Shown: positions 47,753-58,470 of the stretch, piece after piece | Layout of the letters: each line of letters starts with the position of its first letter | How positions within the stretch are numbered: the first letter of the stretch is position 1 | Origin: Combretum micranthum | Lineage: Eukaryota; Streptophyta; Magnoliopsida; Myrtales; Combretaceae | Length of the DNA: 64,000 bases | Reading direction: 5' to 3' | NCBI GenBank assembly: GCA_024138025.1 | Contig: JAMXBD010000723.1 | Coordinates: 511,001 to 575,000, forward strand | Program-made: the position numbers and the translations under genes | Notes under the pieces: generated by a model | Told to the model about the DNA's origin: nothing | Databases searched by the model: none | What the model saw: the letters and a program-made list of their open reading frames with translations, nothing else

Positions 47753-49830
47753 TTAAGGTTGTTCGTGATTTGGTTTGTTTCAATGATCGAATCAAATTAA
47801 AAAATATATAAAATGGCTTAGGTCATATGCTTAAGAAAGGAAAGCACTTTTAGTAGTTCAAGGTTCTAAACTAAACCACTTTACTTACGATACTATTTGG
47901 TTTGACTTGGTTCAAATTGCATTTAGAACATGTTATAGTGATAATACTATCTTACAGTAACATTACATCTTTAGTCATAATGAAGGGATCAAGTCTACTT
48001 GAGAGATCATAAGATGGTGAAAGAAAAAAAAAAAGTGAACTTTGGAGGTTGGGAGTTAGATGAGTGTTAAGGAAAAAAAAAAAAGGTATGTATAATTATA
48101 GTGAAATGTCAATAGGTTTTAAAGCTAAAAAAACATCACTTACTTTTAGTTTTTAAATAGAAAATGGTTTGGTTCAAGTTCAAACATTTGATTTGATTCG
48201 ATGGCCTAAATTGAACAGAGGATCGTTTTGATCCTCCCAAAACTAAACCATAAACTAGTCGAAATACAAAAAAAGAGAAAAAAGAAAAAAAAAAGCATTT
48301 TGCAATTGGGTCTAATTCATTTTAATTCTTGGTTCAATTTGATATGGAATAAAGCTACAATGTAATAGCTATCAATGAAGAATATAACAAAGTTATTGCA
48401 AGATCATCATTAAAAGATCTTTCCTTATTTAATAAGGATATTTTGGGAAAAAAAATCAATTCCTACATTGAATTATTATTTATAGGTTTGAATAATAAAA
48501 AAATATTTAATATTTTTTGTAATAGAGATTGAAATACAGTAAGCTAAACTCAAGAAGGGAGAATTAAGTTTATTGCAAAAGATGGTCATTTTTATTTCAA
48601 TTCGATTTAATAATTAAATGCTTACAATATGCATAATAGATAACAAATATAGTACAATAAATAAGAGAGAAGGTTTCAAAAGATCAAACCGGAGGAATTC
48701 ACATGATGTGCAAACCACTCTTTACTCTTTATGATCACATAATTGCCTCTAAATTGAGGTTAAGGGTGGGGGAGGGTAAAGTGTTTATTGGAAATGATAT
48801 CTATTTTTTTTTAATTTTAATTTCACTTAATGATTAAATGCTAAGAAATATGTACGATAAATAACAAATATGGTAAAAAAATAAAGAGAAAAGGGTTAGA
48901 ATGTCATATCTAAAGATTTAACATGAAATTTGAATCACCACATACTCTTTACCATTATACAATTGTTTTCATAAAGAGAAAAAAGTTAAAAGATTAGATT
49001 CAGAGATTTAACATGGAGTTTAAATTGCCCCTATTTTCCACAATCATACAATCGCCTACAATCGAGGACCTCACCACAATTTCATTAATGCCCTAATGAG
49101 CTATGCAAAGTTTCATAAAATAACAATTACATAAATGTAGTGCTCTCACAAATTTTGTAAATCAACGCTCACTATAACACTACACTTTTTCTCTCTCAAT
49201 ATATATAATAAAATTAATAATTAATTGATAAATTTAACAAAAAGATTGATTTCTTAATCAAGGCTCTCTTTTTTTCCGATAAAGAAAATATTATTTCAAC
49301 TAGAAACAAAGTTAGGCCTTAACTAAGTATTGATTTGGTCAATTCATACAAAAATGGTCCTTCATTAAGACCTACACCATCCTTTGAAAGTTCCATAATA
49401 GATGCAAAAGACAAAAAGCTAAATCAAGATAGCAGGAATTCATTAAAAGTAAAATAGAAGCTACTTAATCCTTTCTAGGTAGCAACTGCAAGATCATGTG
49501 CAAGTTAGTTTGCTTCTCTAGTTATTCATATCACTTTCCATGACGGATGGCTCGAAGTCAAGTACATGGATAAGAAAATTTCATCAAGAATGTAATCATC
49601 ATCCAGCTTCAATTGTTTGGTTTACCATTATTTGACCACTTTTACGGCTTCCAAGTTTTAATAATTTATAACGTATAATTCTATTCCTAATTCGGTTTTG
49701 ATAGCAAGTGCACCTATTGTTTTATAATATATGATAAATTATAGGGTCATCTTCAAAGGGAAAGTTGCAAACATTAGTACTAAATAATTTTCATATTATC
49801 TAGCAAATCAAATTAGTGGGCGATCTCTAA
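47753..49830. other. No gene; diverged tandem-like repeats
   Basis: Two or three diverged copies of one block lie at about 48590-48770, 48820-48970 and 48975-49060. They share AATTAAATGCT(T/A)A, AACAAATATGGTA, AAAGATTTAACATG and a CACTCTTTAC..ATACAATTG segment. They are non-coding. Several A-runs near 48030-48090 and 48280. Confidence 0.5.
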
Positions 49831-49980
49831 CAACATGTTTGGTTCAATTGAATGAAATCAATATTACATCTTTATTACAGTAGAAAATCTATTCTTTTGT
49901 TTGATTTGCAAAAAAATTTATCAAAAAATGTCTATTCCATATTATGCAGAATAGATAAGGAATCAACATTCCTTCCCTTT
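49831..49980. mobile_element. Left part of a MITE split by the gypsy element (tentative)
   Basis: CAACATGTTTGGTT at 49831 pairs with AACCAAATGTACCT ending at 56782 on the far side of the 6.7 kb insertion. TAA lies outside both (49828-49830, 56783-56785). With the insertion removed this would be a ~256 bp PIF/Harbinger-type MITE. Confidence 0.4.
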
Positions 49981-50870
49981 TAATGAAGATGCAATTACAC
50001 CAAACTCATCTCAATAAGTTCAAGTACCTAAAGGAATGATTACAAGAAATAGAGCCAGGAAGCTTCGGAGAGAGTTTCAAGGATTTGTATAGAAATTTAT
50101 TAAAGATTACTCAAAGCTCACCAACATCGATTTGGAATAAAAAAAACAAAGAATTTTACTATTGTTTTCACAACTCGGGAAGAGAATACAACACTACAAA
50201 TGCAATCAAACTAAAGCTGCCCTTTTTAATCTCAAAGCTGCTAGCGTAGGGAACAAACAAGGCCGACCTAAAAATCCAACGCAATCGACCTTTAATTCAT
50301 GCAACACAGTCATGTGCCTCGCCAGTGTGCGTCGCCGACCATCATTTTACACCGTTGCTTTAGGCTTTACGCCGTTGGCCTTTAGCCGGCTTTGAAGATG
50401 ATCAGTAGCAATTTTTTTAAAGTTGTTCACAAAGCCGCCAATGTAATAATTTAGGCCGTCTACCTTCTTATGTGACAGACTTATTTCTGTTTGTGTCTTT
50501 TGAGTTTCCTTTTGGGTTTTATATGTATGCATTTGTATCTTGTTTTGAAAACAGATTACTTTTTGATTGAAATCAATTTGAGAGAAATCTTTCTCTTTCA
50601 ATTCTTTTAAAAACTTATGATATCTTCAAGAATTTGATTTTTGGTGAGTTCTTTGATTATATTAAGTTTCTTGGTCGGTATTTCCTATAGGGTCGAGATC
50701 TCCGTATAAAGGTTTTTAGGATTACTCAACTAATGGTTCAAGGTCATTCCATCAAATTATACCAAGGTTCATGGAATATCGGATCTAATTTCTAAATATT
50801 TCATCAGGTCTAAGTTTGCTTTGATTCTTAGAGTCCAAGAAACTTCAAAATTCGTGCCAAGCACACATCA
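49981..50870 (+). mobile_element. 5' LTR (890 bp)
   Basis: It starts TAATGAAGATGCAATT (TG changed to TA) and ends AAGCACACATCA. It aligns from end to end with 55785-56671. It contains a cluster of GCCG/CGCCG-type motifs at 50230-50460. Confidence 0.92.
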
Positions 50871-50873
50871 TAT

Positions 50874-50885
50874 TGGTATTAGAGC
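50874..50885 (+). promoter_or_regulatory. Primer-binding site
   Basis: TGGTATTAGAGC three bases after the 5' LTR, one C-to-T change from the initiator-tRNA-Met complement. Confidence 0.85.
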
Positions 50886-51434
50886 AAGGCTATCTAAGAA
50901 TCACCCATCTAGTTCGATTTGAGGATGGTAATCTAAAACCCTAACTCATATCGTTCATATCATTATATTTGATTTGAATCATTCTTGTTGTTTTTAGGGT
51001 TATTGTGAAAAAGAAAAGAAAAGAAAAAGAATATAAAAAAAGTAATTATCAATAAAAAAATTCGGAGGAATTGATTTATGTGAAGAAAACCACAAGTAGA
51101 ATTGTGATCCATCTCTGTTGTCTGTTTATTGGAGTTTCGATCCTGATTTATATACTCATAAAGAATTGAAGTATTGCGAGGAATAACATAAGGAAAAAAA
51201 ATTAATGAATTGAGGTCGCAAGCTCGATAAAGAACCATAAGATGAAGGATCGAGATGTAAGGTGGTCAGTGTATCTTTGAGTTAGAGTAACACATAGGGG
51301 TTGAGTGTTATAGTTTTGTGAGTGATACACGTGAGGGAGTGTAGTGAGATATCTTTTTCATATTTATTATTTGTTTGTTATCTACTAACATCACATATAG
51401 CAAATGTCTCAAAAAAGAAGAAGAGACTAGTGAT

Positions 51435-52610
51435 ATGGCTCGAGCGTTAAAAATGTTATAGGGATTGACGGTTAGAATGGATCACCTTGAACAGTAAAGT
51501 TCAAAGGGAAAGCTAGGTTTTAATGATGAATAATATTATAAGAACCTTGCTAGGGCCAGAGGCAAGAGTAATTCACAAGAAAGCTCTAGTAGAGGAGGTG
51601 AGAAAGTTGATAATAACTTAAATTCTATAAAATTCAAGATTCCTCCTTTTCAGGGGCGTAGTGACCTAGATACTTATCTAGAGTAGGAGCGCAAGATTGA
51701 ACTTGTGTTTGCATGCCATAATTAATCGGAGGAGAAAAAGATTAAATTGGCTGTTGTGGAATTTATTGGAAATGCCAGCATATGGCGGAATCAACTTACT
51801 ATTAGTAGGTGGAGAAGTTTAAAGGAGCCAATCAACACATGGAGAGAGCTAAAGTAGATCATGAGAAAGAGGTTTATGCCTTAGCACTATTATAGAAGCT
51901 TATATTGTCAGTTACACGAGCTCACTCAAGGAAGTAGAAGTGTAAAGGAATATTATATGGAAATGGAGTCACTTATGATGAAAATTGATGTCAAGGAAGA
52001 TGATGAAGTCGCTATGGCTAGATTTCTGAATGGTCTGAATAGAGATATTGCAGACAAAGTAGAGTTGCAACATTATATGGAGTTGGAAGAAATATATCAG
52101 ATGGCACTAAAATTCAAGAACCAATTCAAGAGGAAAGGAAAATACAGTTAAGAAGGTACTTCTACTTCATGGAAGGAAAATTAGAAGAAGGAGGATAAGA
52201 AAAACAAGAAAGAAAAATCTACTCAACTTATGCCAAAAGAGGAAACTTCTAATAAAAACAAGGGTAAGCCCGAATCTCAATCTAGTTTGAGTAAAATTCA
52301 TTGTTTCAAGTGTACTGATGCTGGGCACATAGCTTCTTAATGCCTCAATAAGAAAGCTATGATTGCCTTGGGCAATAATGAATATAAGATGGCAAGTGAG
52401 AGTGAAGAAGAAGATGAAGATATGCCTGAATTGGAAGATGTGACTGATAATGAGGAAGTGGATGGTCCAAACTTATCATTGGTAATCAGCCACACTTTGA
52501 GTACACAACAGATGGAAGAGGATGAATTTAACCAATAGAGGAAGAATATTTTCCACACTAGAGCTACAGTGAAAGACAAAGTTTATACTCTAATAATTGA
52601 TGGTAGTAGC
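51435..52610 (+). pseudogene. Ty3/gypsy gag with zinc knuckle
   Basis: Gag builds the capsid and packages RNA. The ATG at 51435 opens a frame that stays in register to the protease. Along it are PPFQGRSDLDTYLE (~51635), the capsid-like WRELK..MRKRFMP..YYRSLYCQLHEL and the SVKEYYMEMESLM segment, and a lysine-rich linker. The knuckle CFKCTDAGHIAS-C (52302-52343) fits CX2CX4HX4C, with the residue before the last cysteine now a stop. An acidic ESEEEDEDMPE stretch follows. At least nine in-frame stops are present, several where Q or W is expected. Confidence 0.9.
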
Positions 52611-52875
52611 CAATGTGGTGAGTACTAATTTAGCAGAATTGCTTAAACTATCTACACTTAAACACCCTAGGCCTTATAAGTTACAGTGGATGAATGACTC
52701 TGGAGAGGTGAAAGTGAATAAGTGGGTGAAGCTATCATTTGCATTGGGAAACTACAAGGATGAGGTAATGTGTGATGTAGCACTCATGAATGCATGTCAT
52801 ATCTTATTTGGTGGACCATGGCAGTTTGATAGGAATGCAATCCACGAAGGGCGTTTAAATATGTTTATTACATGA
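52580..52875 (+). pseudogene. Ty3/gypsy aspartic protease
   Basis: Cleaves the polyprotein. The frame enters with VYTLIIDGSSQ, the active-site region (D-G-S in place of DTG/DSG), then shifts. From 52597 the other frame continues NVVSTNLAELLKLSTLKHPR, then YKLQWMNDSGEV, DEVMCDVALMNACHILFGGP and WQFDRNAIHEGR. This is the usual order for plant gypsy retropepsins. It ends at a stop at 52875. Confidence 0.88.
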
Positions 52876-54700
52876 AAGGATGAAAAGACATTCCATTTGA
52901 AGCCTTTAACACCACAACAAGTACAGGAGGATCACAAGAAGTTAAAACAAGAAGATGAGATGTTGAGAACCAGTAAGAAAAAGAGAGAAAATATGAGAGC
53001 TGATAAGAATGATACACGAGTGATAAAGAGAAAAAACGTAAGTGCTAGGTGAGAAAAAAGGAGAGGGTGAAAAGAAAAAGCAATTGAATTGTTTTGCCAT
53101 TAAAAGCAAAACTAGGAGTGTTGTGAATGAGAAAAAGCCTTTGATTATATAAAGAGGCAATGATTTCTTCTAATGATCTTAACCCTTCTTTTCCTGGTCC
53201 TATTGTGTCTATTCAAGAATATGAAGATCTGTTTCCTAAGAAATTCTTAGAGGATTACCACTAATTAGGCTCATAGAGCATCAAATAGACTTCATAACTG
53301 GAGCTTCTATTCCAAATTGACCTGCCTATGGGAGTAGTCCTAAAGAGACTAAGGAGATCCAAAGGCAAGTAGAGGAATTACTGACAAAGGGATTTGTACA
53401 TGAGAGCATGAGCCTTTATGCTGTGTTAATATTACTTGTGTCCAAGAAAGAAGGAACCTGGAGAATGTATGTAGATTGAAGAGCTGTCAATAAAATTATG
53501 GTAAAGTATTGTCATCCTATTCCTAGATTAGATGATATGCTTGATGAACTGCATGGTTCCTATTTATTTTCTAAAATTGATCTTAAAAGTCGTTATCATC
53601 ATATTAGAATGAAAGAAGGGGATGAATGGAAAAGTTCTTTAAAATTAAATTGAGGCTTTATGAGTGGTTAGTTATAGCTTTTGGACTAACTAATGCAGCT
53701 AGTACATTGTTGAGGTAGATGAACCATGTCATGTGTCCTTTCATGGGAAAATTTGTTGTTGTTTGTTTTGATAACATCTTGATTTACAACAAAAATTTAG
53801 AAGAGCATGTGAATCATTTGAAGAGTATACTTTTTTTTTTTTTTTTGAAAAAGGAGCATTTATATGATAATATTAAGAAATGTACTTTTTATCTAGAAAA
53901 TGTTGTTTTCTTAGGCTACATTGTAAGTGCTAGAGGCATAGAGGTAGATGAAGAGAAAATTAAGGCAATTAAAGATTGGCATATGCCTACTAGTATTACT
54001 TAAATGAGAAGTTTTCATGGTCTGGCTAGTTTCTATAGACGTTTTGTGAAGATTTTAGTACACTAACATCACTATTGACTAAAATTGTTAAAAAATCTAT
54101 TGGTTTTAAATGGGGTGAAGCACAAGAAAAGACTTTTAATTTGCTAAAAGAAAATTTATGTTTGCAACTTTGTTATCTTTACCTGACTTCTCCAGGATAT
54201 TTGAGATTGAATGCAACACATCTGGCATTGGCATTGGAGTTATATTAATGTAGGAAGGCAAGGCAATAGCATATTTTAATGAGAAGTTGAATAGAGCACC
54301 TTTGAGCTGTCCTAATTATGGTAAGGAGCTCTATGCATTGGTGAGGGCTTTAGAGATTGGCAACATTATTTGTGGCAAAAGAAATTTGTGATTCACACCG
54401 ATAATGAATCACTGAAGCATTTAAAAGAACAAGGAAAGCTAAACAAAAGACATGCCTGATGGATGGAGTTTATTGAGACTTTCACATATGTTATCTACTA
54501 CAAACAAGGTAAAGAAAATATAGTTGTAGATGCCTTATCGCGCGGGTATGTCCTTTTATCAACTCTTAATGCAAAATTATTAGGTTTTGAACATATCAAG
54601 GAGTTGTATGCTAATGATCATGATTTTTCTGCTATTTACACTGCATGTAAGGAAAGATCTTTTAACAAGTTTTATAGGCATCAAAACTTTTTTATTTAGA
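52876..54700 (+). pseudogene. Ty3/gypsy reverse transcriptase and RNase H
   Basis: Copies element RNA into DNA. After a lysine-rich linker come PIVSIQEYEDLFPK-like sequence (~53200), EETKEIQRQVEELL-type KEIQRQVEELLTKGFVHESM, KEGTWRMYVD*RAVNK and a [20 protein letters not shown] segment with [21 protein letters not shown] frameshift follows. 53719-54003 has the active-site box as CFDNIL: the second aspartate of the usual FDD is asparagine, which should abolish catalysis. A T17-18 run at ~53831 inserts poly-Phe. RNase H is spread over 54005-54560 with [22 protein letters not shown] and [20 protein letters not shown], ending at VVDALSR. Confidence 0.9.
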
Positions 54701-55818
54701 GAAGGAAGATTATGTATATCTCAATGTTCTATGAGGGAGTTACTTGTTAGGGAGTTTCATGATGAAGGTTTGATGGGGCATTTTGGTGTCAATAAAACTC
54801 TAGGTATATTAACTAACAATTCTATTGGCTTTAAATGAGAAGAGACGTGGAAAGAATTTGTAATCGTTGTATAACTTGCAAGAAGGCTAAATTTGGAGTG
54901 ATGCCTCGTGGTTTATATACTCCTTTACCAATTCCTAGTTAACCATGAACTGACATTTCTATGGATTTTGTTTTGGGTTACCTAAGTTAAAAAGGGGTTT
55001 TGATTTAACTTTTGTCATTGTGGATAGACTTTCTAAAATGACACATTTTATTGCTTGTTGTAAAACTAACAATGCAACTCGTATTACTGATTTATTCTTT
55101 AAGGAAATTGTTAGGTTACATGGTGTTCCTAAAAGTATTGTTAGTGATAGTGATATCAAATTTTTGAGCCATTCCTCGAGAGTTTTGTGGAGCGAATTGG
55201 ATACTAAGTTGTTGTTTTCTATTGGTTGTTATCCACAAACCGATGGACAAATTGAAGTGGTGAATAGGGCAATGACGACTTTGTTGTGAGCTGTAATTCA
55301 AAAGAATAACCGCATTGTTCATTCTACTATAGGTTTTTCTCCATTTGAGGTTGTTTATGGTTTTAATCCACTAACACCTTTAGATTTATTGTGTTTACTA
55401 GTTAATGACGAGACTACTTTAGATGGAAAGAAGAAGGCAGAAACTATAAAAAAAATTGCATGAACAGGTGCGACAAAGGATTGAAAAAAGGATTAAGCAA
55501 TATACTCAACAAGCAAATAGAGACAGAAAGAAAGTCACCTTTGAACTAGGTGATTGAGTCTAGGTGCATTTAAGGAACGAGAGATGTCCATCTCAAAGGA
55601 AGTCAAAATTGGAACCTCGAGGAGATGGATCATTTCAAGTAGTTGAAAAGATCAACAATAACGCATATAAACTGGACTTACCAGGTGAATATAATGTGAA
55701 TGCTACTAATGATATTTCTGACTCAAGTCCTTTTGATGTAGGTGAAGTTGATTTGAGGACAAATCCTTTTGAAGATAGAGGGAATGATGAAGATACAATT
55801 GCACCAAACTCGTCTTAA
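54701..55818 (+). pseudogene. Ty3/gypsy integrase and C-terminal domain, overlapping the 3' LTR
   Basis: Inserts the cDNA. The zinc-binding region has REFHDEGLMGHFGVNKT (~54740-54810). The core has MDFVLG (~54960), VDRLSKMTHFIACCKT, DLFFKEIVRLHGVPKSIVSD and PQTDGQIEVVNRAMTTLL, so the D, D and E positions are all still present. A deletion of about 16 codons relative to family length lies between AVIQKN and VHSTIGFSPFEVVYGF. 55564-55818 holds the C-terminal part (RGDGSFQVVEKINNNAYKLD, FDVGEVDLRTNPFED). The last ~11 codons lie in the 3' LTR. Stops and shifts make it non-functional. Confidence 0.9.
55771..55784 (+). promoter_or_regulatory. Polypurine tract inside the coding frame
   Basis: GAAGATAGAGGGAA immediately before the 3' LTR, lying within the pol frame because the coding region overlaps the LTR. 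Confidence 0.65.
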
Positions 55819-56671
55819 CAAATTCAAGTATCTAAAGGAATGATTACTCGAAAATAGAGCCAAGAAGCTTTGGGGAGAGTTTCAAGGATTTGTACAAAAA
55901 CTTATTGAAGATTACTCAAAGTTTACCAACATCGATTTGGAGCAAAAATAAAAAACTTTCACTATTGTTCTCACAACTGAGGAGGATAATACGACACTAT
56001 AAATGGAATCAGACCAAAGCTACTCATTTTAATCTCAAAGCTACTACAGCAAGGAACAACGGCTAACCTAAAAATCTAACACAACCAGCTTTTAATACAT
56101 GTAACATGGATATGTGCCTCGTCAGTGTATGCCGCCGGCTCTAGGCTTTACACCACTGGCCTTTAGCCAGCTGTGAAGATAATCAATAGCGATTTTTCTA
56201 AAGCTATTCGTAAGGTCGCTAGTGTTGTTCTAAAAGACTGCTAGCGTAGAATTTAGGCCGTTGGCCTTCATGTGCAGCAAACCTGTTTTTGTTTGTATCT
56301 TTTGAGTTTCCATTTGGGTTTTATATGTATGCCTTTGTATCTTTTTTTGAAACATATTACTTTTTGATTGAAATCAATTTTGAAAGAAATCTTTCTCTGT
56401 GAGTTCTTTTGAGAACTTGTGATATCTTCAAGAATTTGATTCTTGTTAAGTTCTTTGATTATACTAAAGTTCTTGATCAGTATTTCCTACAAGGTCGAGA
56501 TCTCCATATCAAGGTTTTTAGGATTACTCAACCAATGGACCAACGTCATTCCAGCAAATTATACCAAGGTTCGTGGAATTTCAGATCTAATTTTTGAATA
56601 TTTCATAGGGTCAAGGTTCGCTTTGATTTTTAGAGTCCAAGAAACTTCAAGTTCGTGCCAAGCATGCATCA
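55785..56671 (+). mobile_element. 3' LTR (887 bp)
   Basis: It starts TGATGAAGATACAATTG and ends CAAGCATGCATCA, followed by the CCTTT duplication. Differences from the 5' LTR are mostly transitions. Confidence 0.92.
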
Positions 56672-56676
56672 CCTTT

Positions 56677-56782
56677 GTTAGAGGAATGACTGTTCCTAAC
56701 CAAAAAGCATGTTTTGTTTTGAAAATACCTCTAATTATAGAATGAGGAATTTCTTTTCCTTTCCAACAAACCAAATGTACCT
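56677..56782. mobile_element. Right part of the split MITE (tentative)
   Basis: It ends AACCAAATGTACCT and is the inverted partner of the 49831 terminus; see that entry. Confidence 0.4.
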
Positions 56783-58268
56783 TAAATTTACTAACTAAAT
56801 TATTCTAATCCTTAGATGAATTACAACTAAACAATGATTCCAAAACAATTCAAAACATTACAGTAACAAACATACTTACTTCACCACATTGCATGAGTTA
56901 TTTTGTAGATGTTATCCCAATAATCAATATCTGTAGGAATTTACTAGTTTGTAAGCATTCTTCTCAAAATTACTTACTTCTAATCTTAATTGTGTCTATT
57001 AGAATCTCTTCTAATTTAACAACCAATTAAGACCGCACTAACATCATAACATTATCAAGAGTAGTCGTTCTAGTGAATTATATGGAATTTTCTCTCAATA
57101 TATTCTATCAAAATCTGTCCTAAGTTAGTGATGTGCACTACACAAACCTTAGATTCGTTAATTCAATTCACTAAAAAATAATAATTATCTGGAATTAACA
57201 AGTTCACGTGTAAATTCATGTTAATATGATGTTGCAAATCCTAATTTACTACTCACACATGATGAAACAAAAATCAACATAGACAAAATATAGAGATAAC
57301 AAATAAATAGACATATAGAAATGATAGAAGAAAACCCCTTTTTAAATTCAACCATAGAAGTCTTTACAATAAACACAAACAACGATTTCCCATCTTCTCT
57401 CTCGAGTGCTTCTAGTAAAATTACAGAATACAATGCTCAATGATACAAAAAACTCATAAGGACATTCTTTTCTTACAAAGGTTATAAAGGATGAACTTTT
57501 ATGGATGTGGATTAGTATGTTGATTCATCTATGGATCCTCCTTATCAGAATGGGTATGTTGTGTTTTATGCCCGGGTCGCTTCTCCAAGGGTTACAAGTC
57601 AAGATATATGACTTATCATATGTGGCATCCCTTAGTTATACTGTTTAAAGAAAATTCGGAAAAATTCATCTTCAAATCACACCACATTCACGGGTTGGAA
57701 AGAGACGTTGGTAGAGACTAGTTATATGAAATTCATGAATCATGCCTATGTTTTTTGCCTTGGTTTTATCAATTACGCCCTTGATTTGGACCTTTGTAGA
57801 GTATGGTCTTTCTGAAAATGGTGAATCACGCCCATGACATTGCCCTTAGTGGCCATTGGACTTTGAAATTCCTTCAATTACTAGTAAGCACAAGCATGAT
57901 GTTGACTTTAGAAGCTTATGATCTCTCAACTTGGAAGTCACAGCCGTGAAATAGGGCTTATAAGCTTTTCGAGTTAGAAATCTCAATAATCATGGGCATG
58001 AACTAGCCTTTAGTGGCTTCTATGACTTTAACTTCTTTTTATTCATGCTTGTGAATGGTCTCCATGATAGTCTATCTTCACTTTGTTGGATAAATCTTGG
58101 TGAAATTCTCCTCCAATCCCTTTAAATGTCTTCAATATGTTCCAATATCACCTTAAATGAATATATATCATAATTAAGTACCAATTCTTGCATAAATCAT
58201 ATCAATAAGCTCCAAATTGTACTTAATTATCTAGTGAATTTCATGGACAATTTATGTTTATCAACCAT
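56783..58268 (-). mobile_element. LTR-like sequence (minus strand), boundaries uncertain
   Basis: The right edge TTTATGTTTATCA would be a TGATAAACATAAA start on the minus strand. From there, AATTTGGAGCTTATTGATA, then ATGATTTATGCAAGAATTGG, look like U3 of a plant gypsy LTR. 57760-58060 repeats AATCA(C/T)GCCCATG-like motifs. No TATA box or left end is clear. It appears to interrupt an RNase H-like remnant. Confidence 0.35.
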
Positions 58269-58470
58269 TGCACAATAAGCCAACAATCACACTCAATAAT
58301 AACTTTATTTAGGTTTAAATTCCCCATTAATTCAATAAGAATCGCTTTTATCTCTAGTTCAAGGTGGGAGAGGGCTTGTGTTCCCATAATTTTTCTAGCT
58401 TTACACTATCCAATCAAAGCTCTCTGAATCTTCTTCATTACTTCCTAAGATGAGCATTTGTAGCTTTTAA
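58235..58470 (-). pseudogene. RNase H-like (RVT_3-type) remnant
   Basis: The minus strand reads KKIQRALIG*CKARKIMGT, then QALSHLELEIKAILIELMGN, LNLNKVIIECDCWLIVQWL, ending in stops. The E..AIL.EL..(8-10)..VIIE.D...(I/V)V arrangement matches the plant RNase H-like domain found at the ends of LINE-type polyproteins and in related host-like genes. The aspartate in IIECDC occupies a catalytic position. Stops break it, and there is no attached reverse transcriptase. It could be from a LINE or a degraded host gene. Confidence 0.5.

Larger units (their letters stand above)
49981..56671 (+). mobile_element. Complete-structure Ty3/gypsy retrotransposon (6,691 bp), coding-dead
   Basis: The order is 5' LTR, PBS, gag with zinc knuckle, protease, RT, RNase H, integrase, PPT and 3' LTR, all plus strand. 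CCTTT lies directly outside both ends (49976-49980 and 56672-56676), a perfect 5 bp target duplication. The polyprotein frame continues past the integrase into the 3' LTR (NPFEDRGNDEDTIAPNSS, then a stop). This overlap and the RGDGSFQVVEKINNNAYKLD segment suggest the CRM (centromeric) chromovirus clade; that placement is inference. Stops, frameshifts and a catalytic RT change make it inactive. The LTRs differ by roughly 10-15% by eye. Confidence 0.93.

Noticed and set aside
48590..49060. Regularly spaced repeat considered as a CRISPR-like array
   Set aside because: Units are long, diverged and unequal, and this is plant nuclear DNA; it is a degenerate tandem duplication.
50874..50885. tRNA gene
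   Set aside because: Only the 12-base primer-binding complement is present (also at 21832, 23303 and 46514); there is no cloverleaf.
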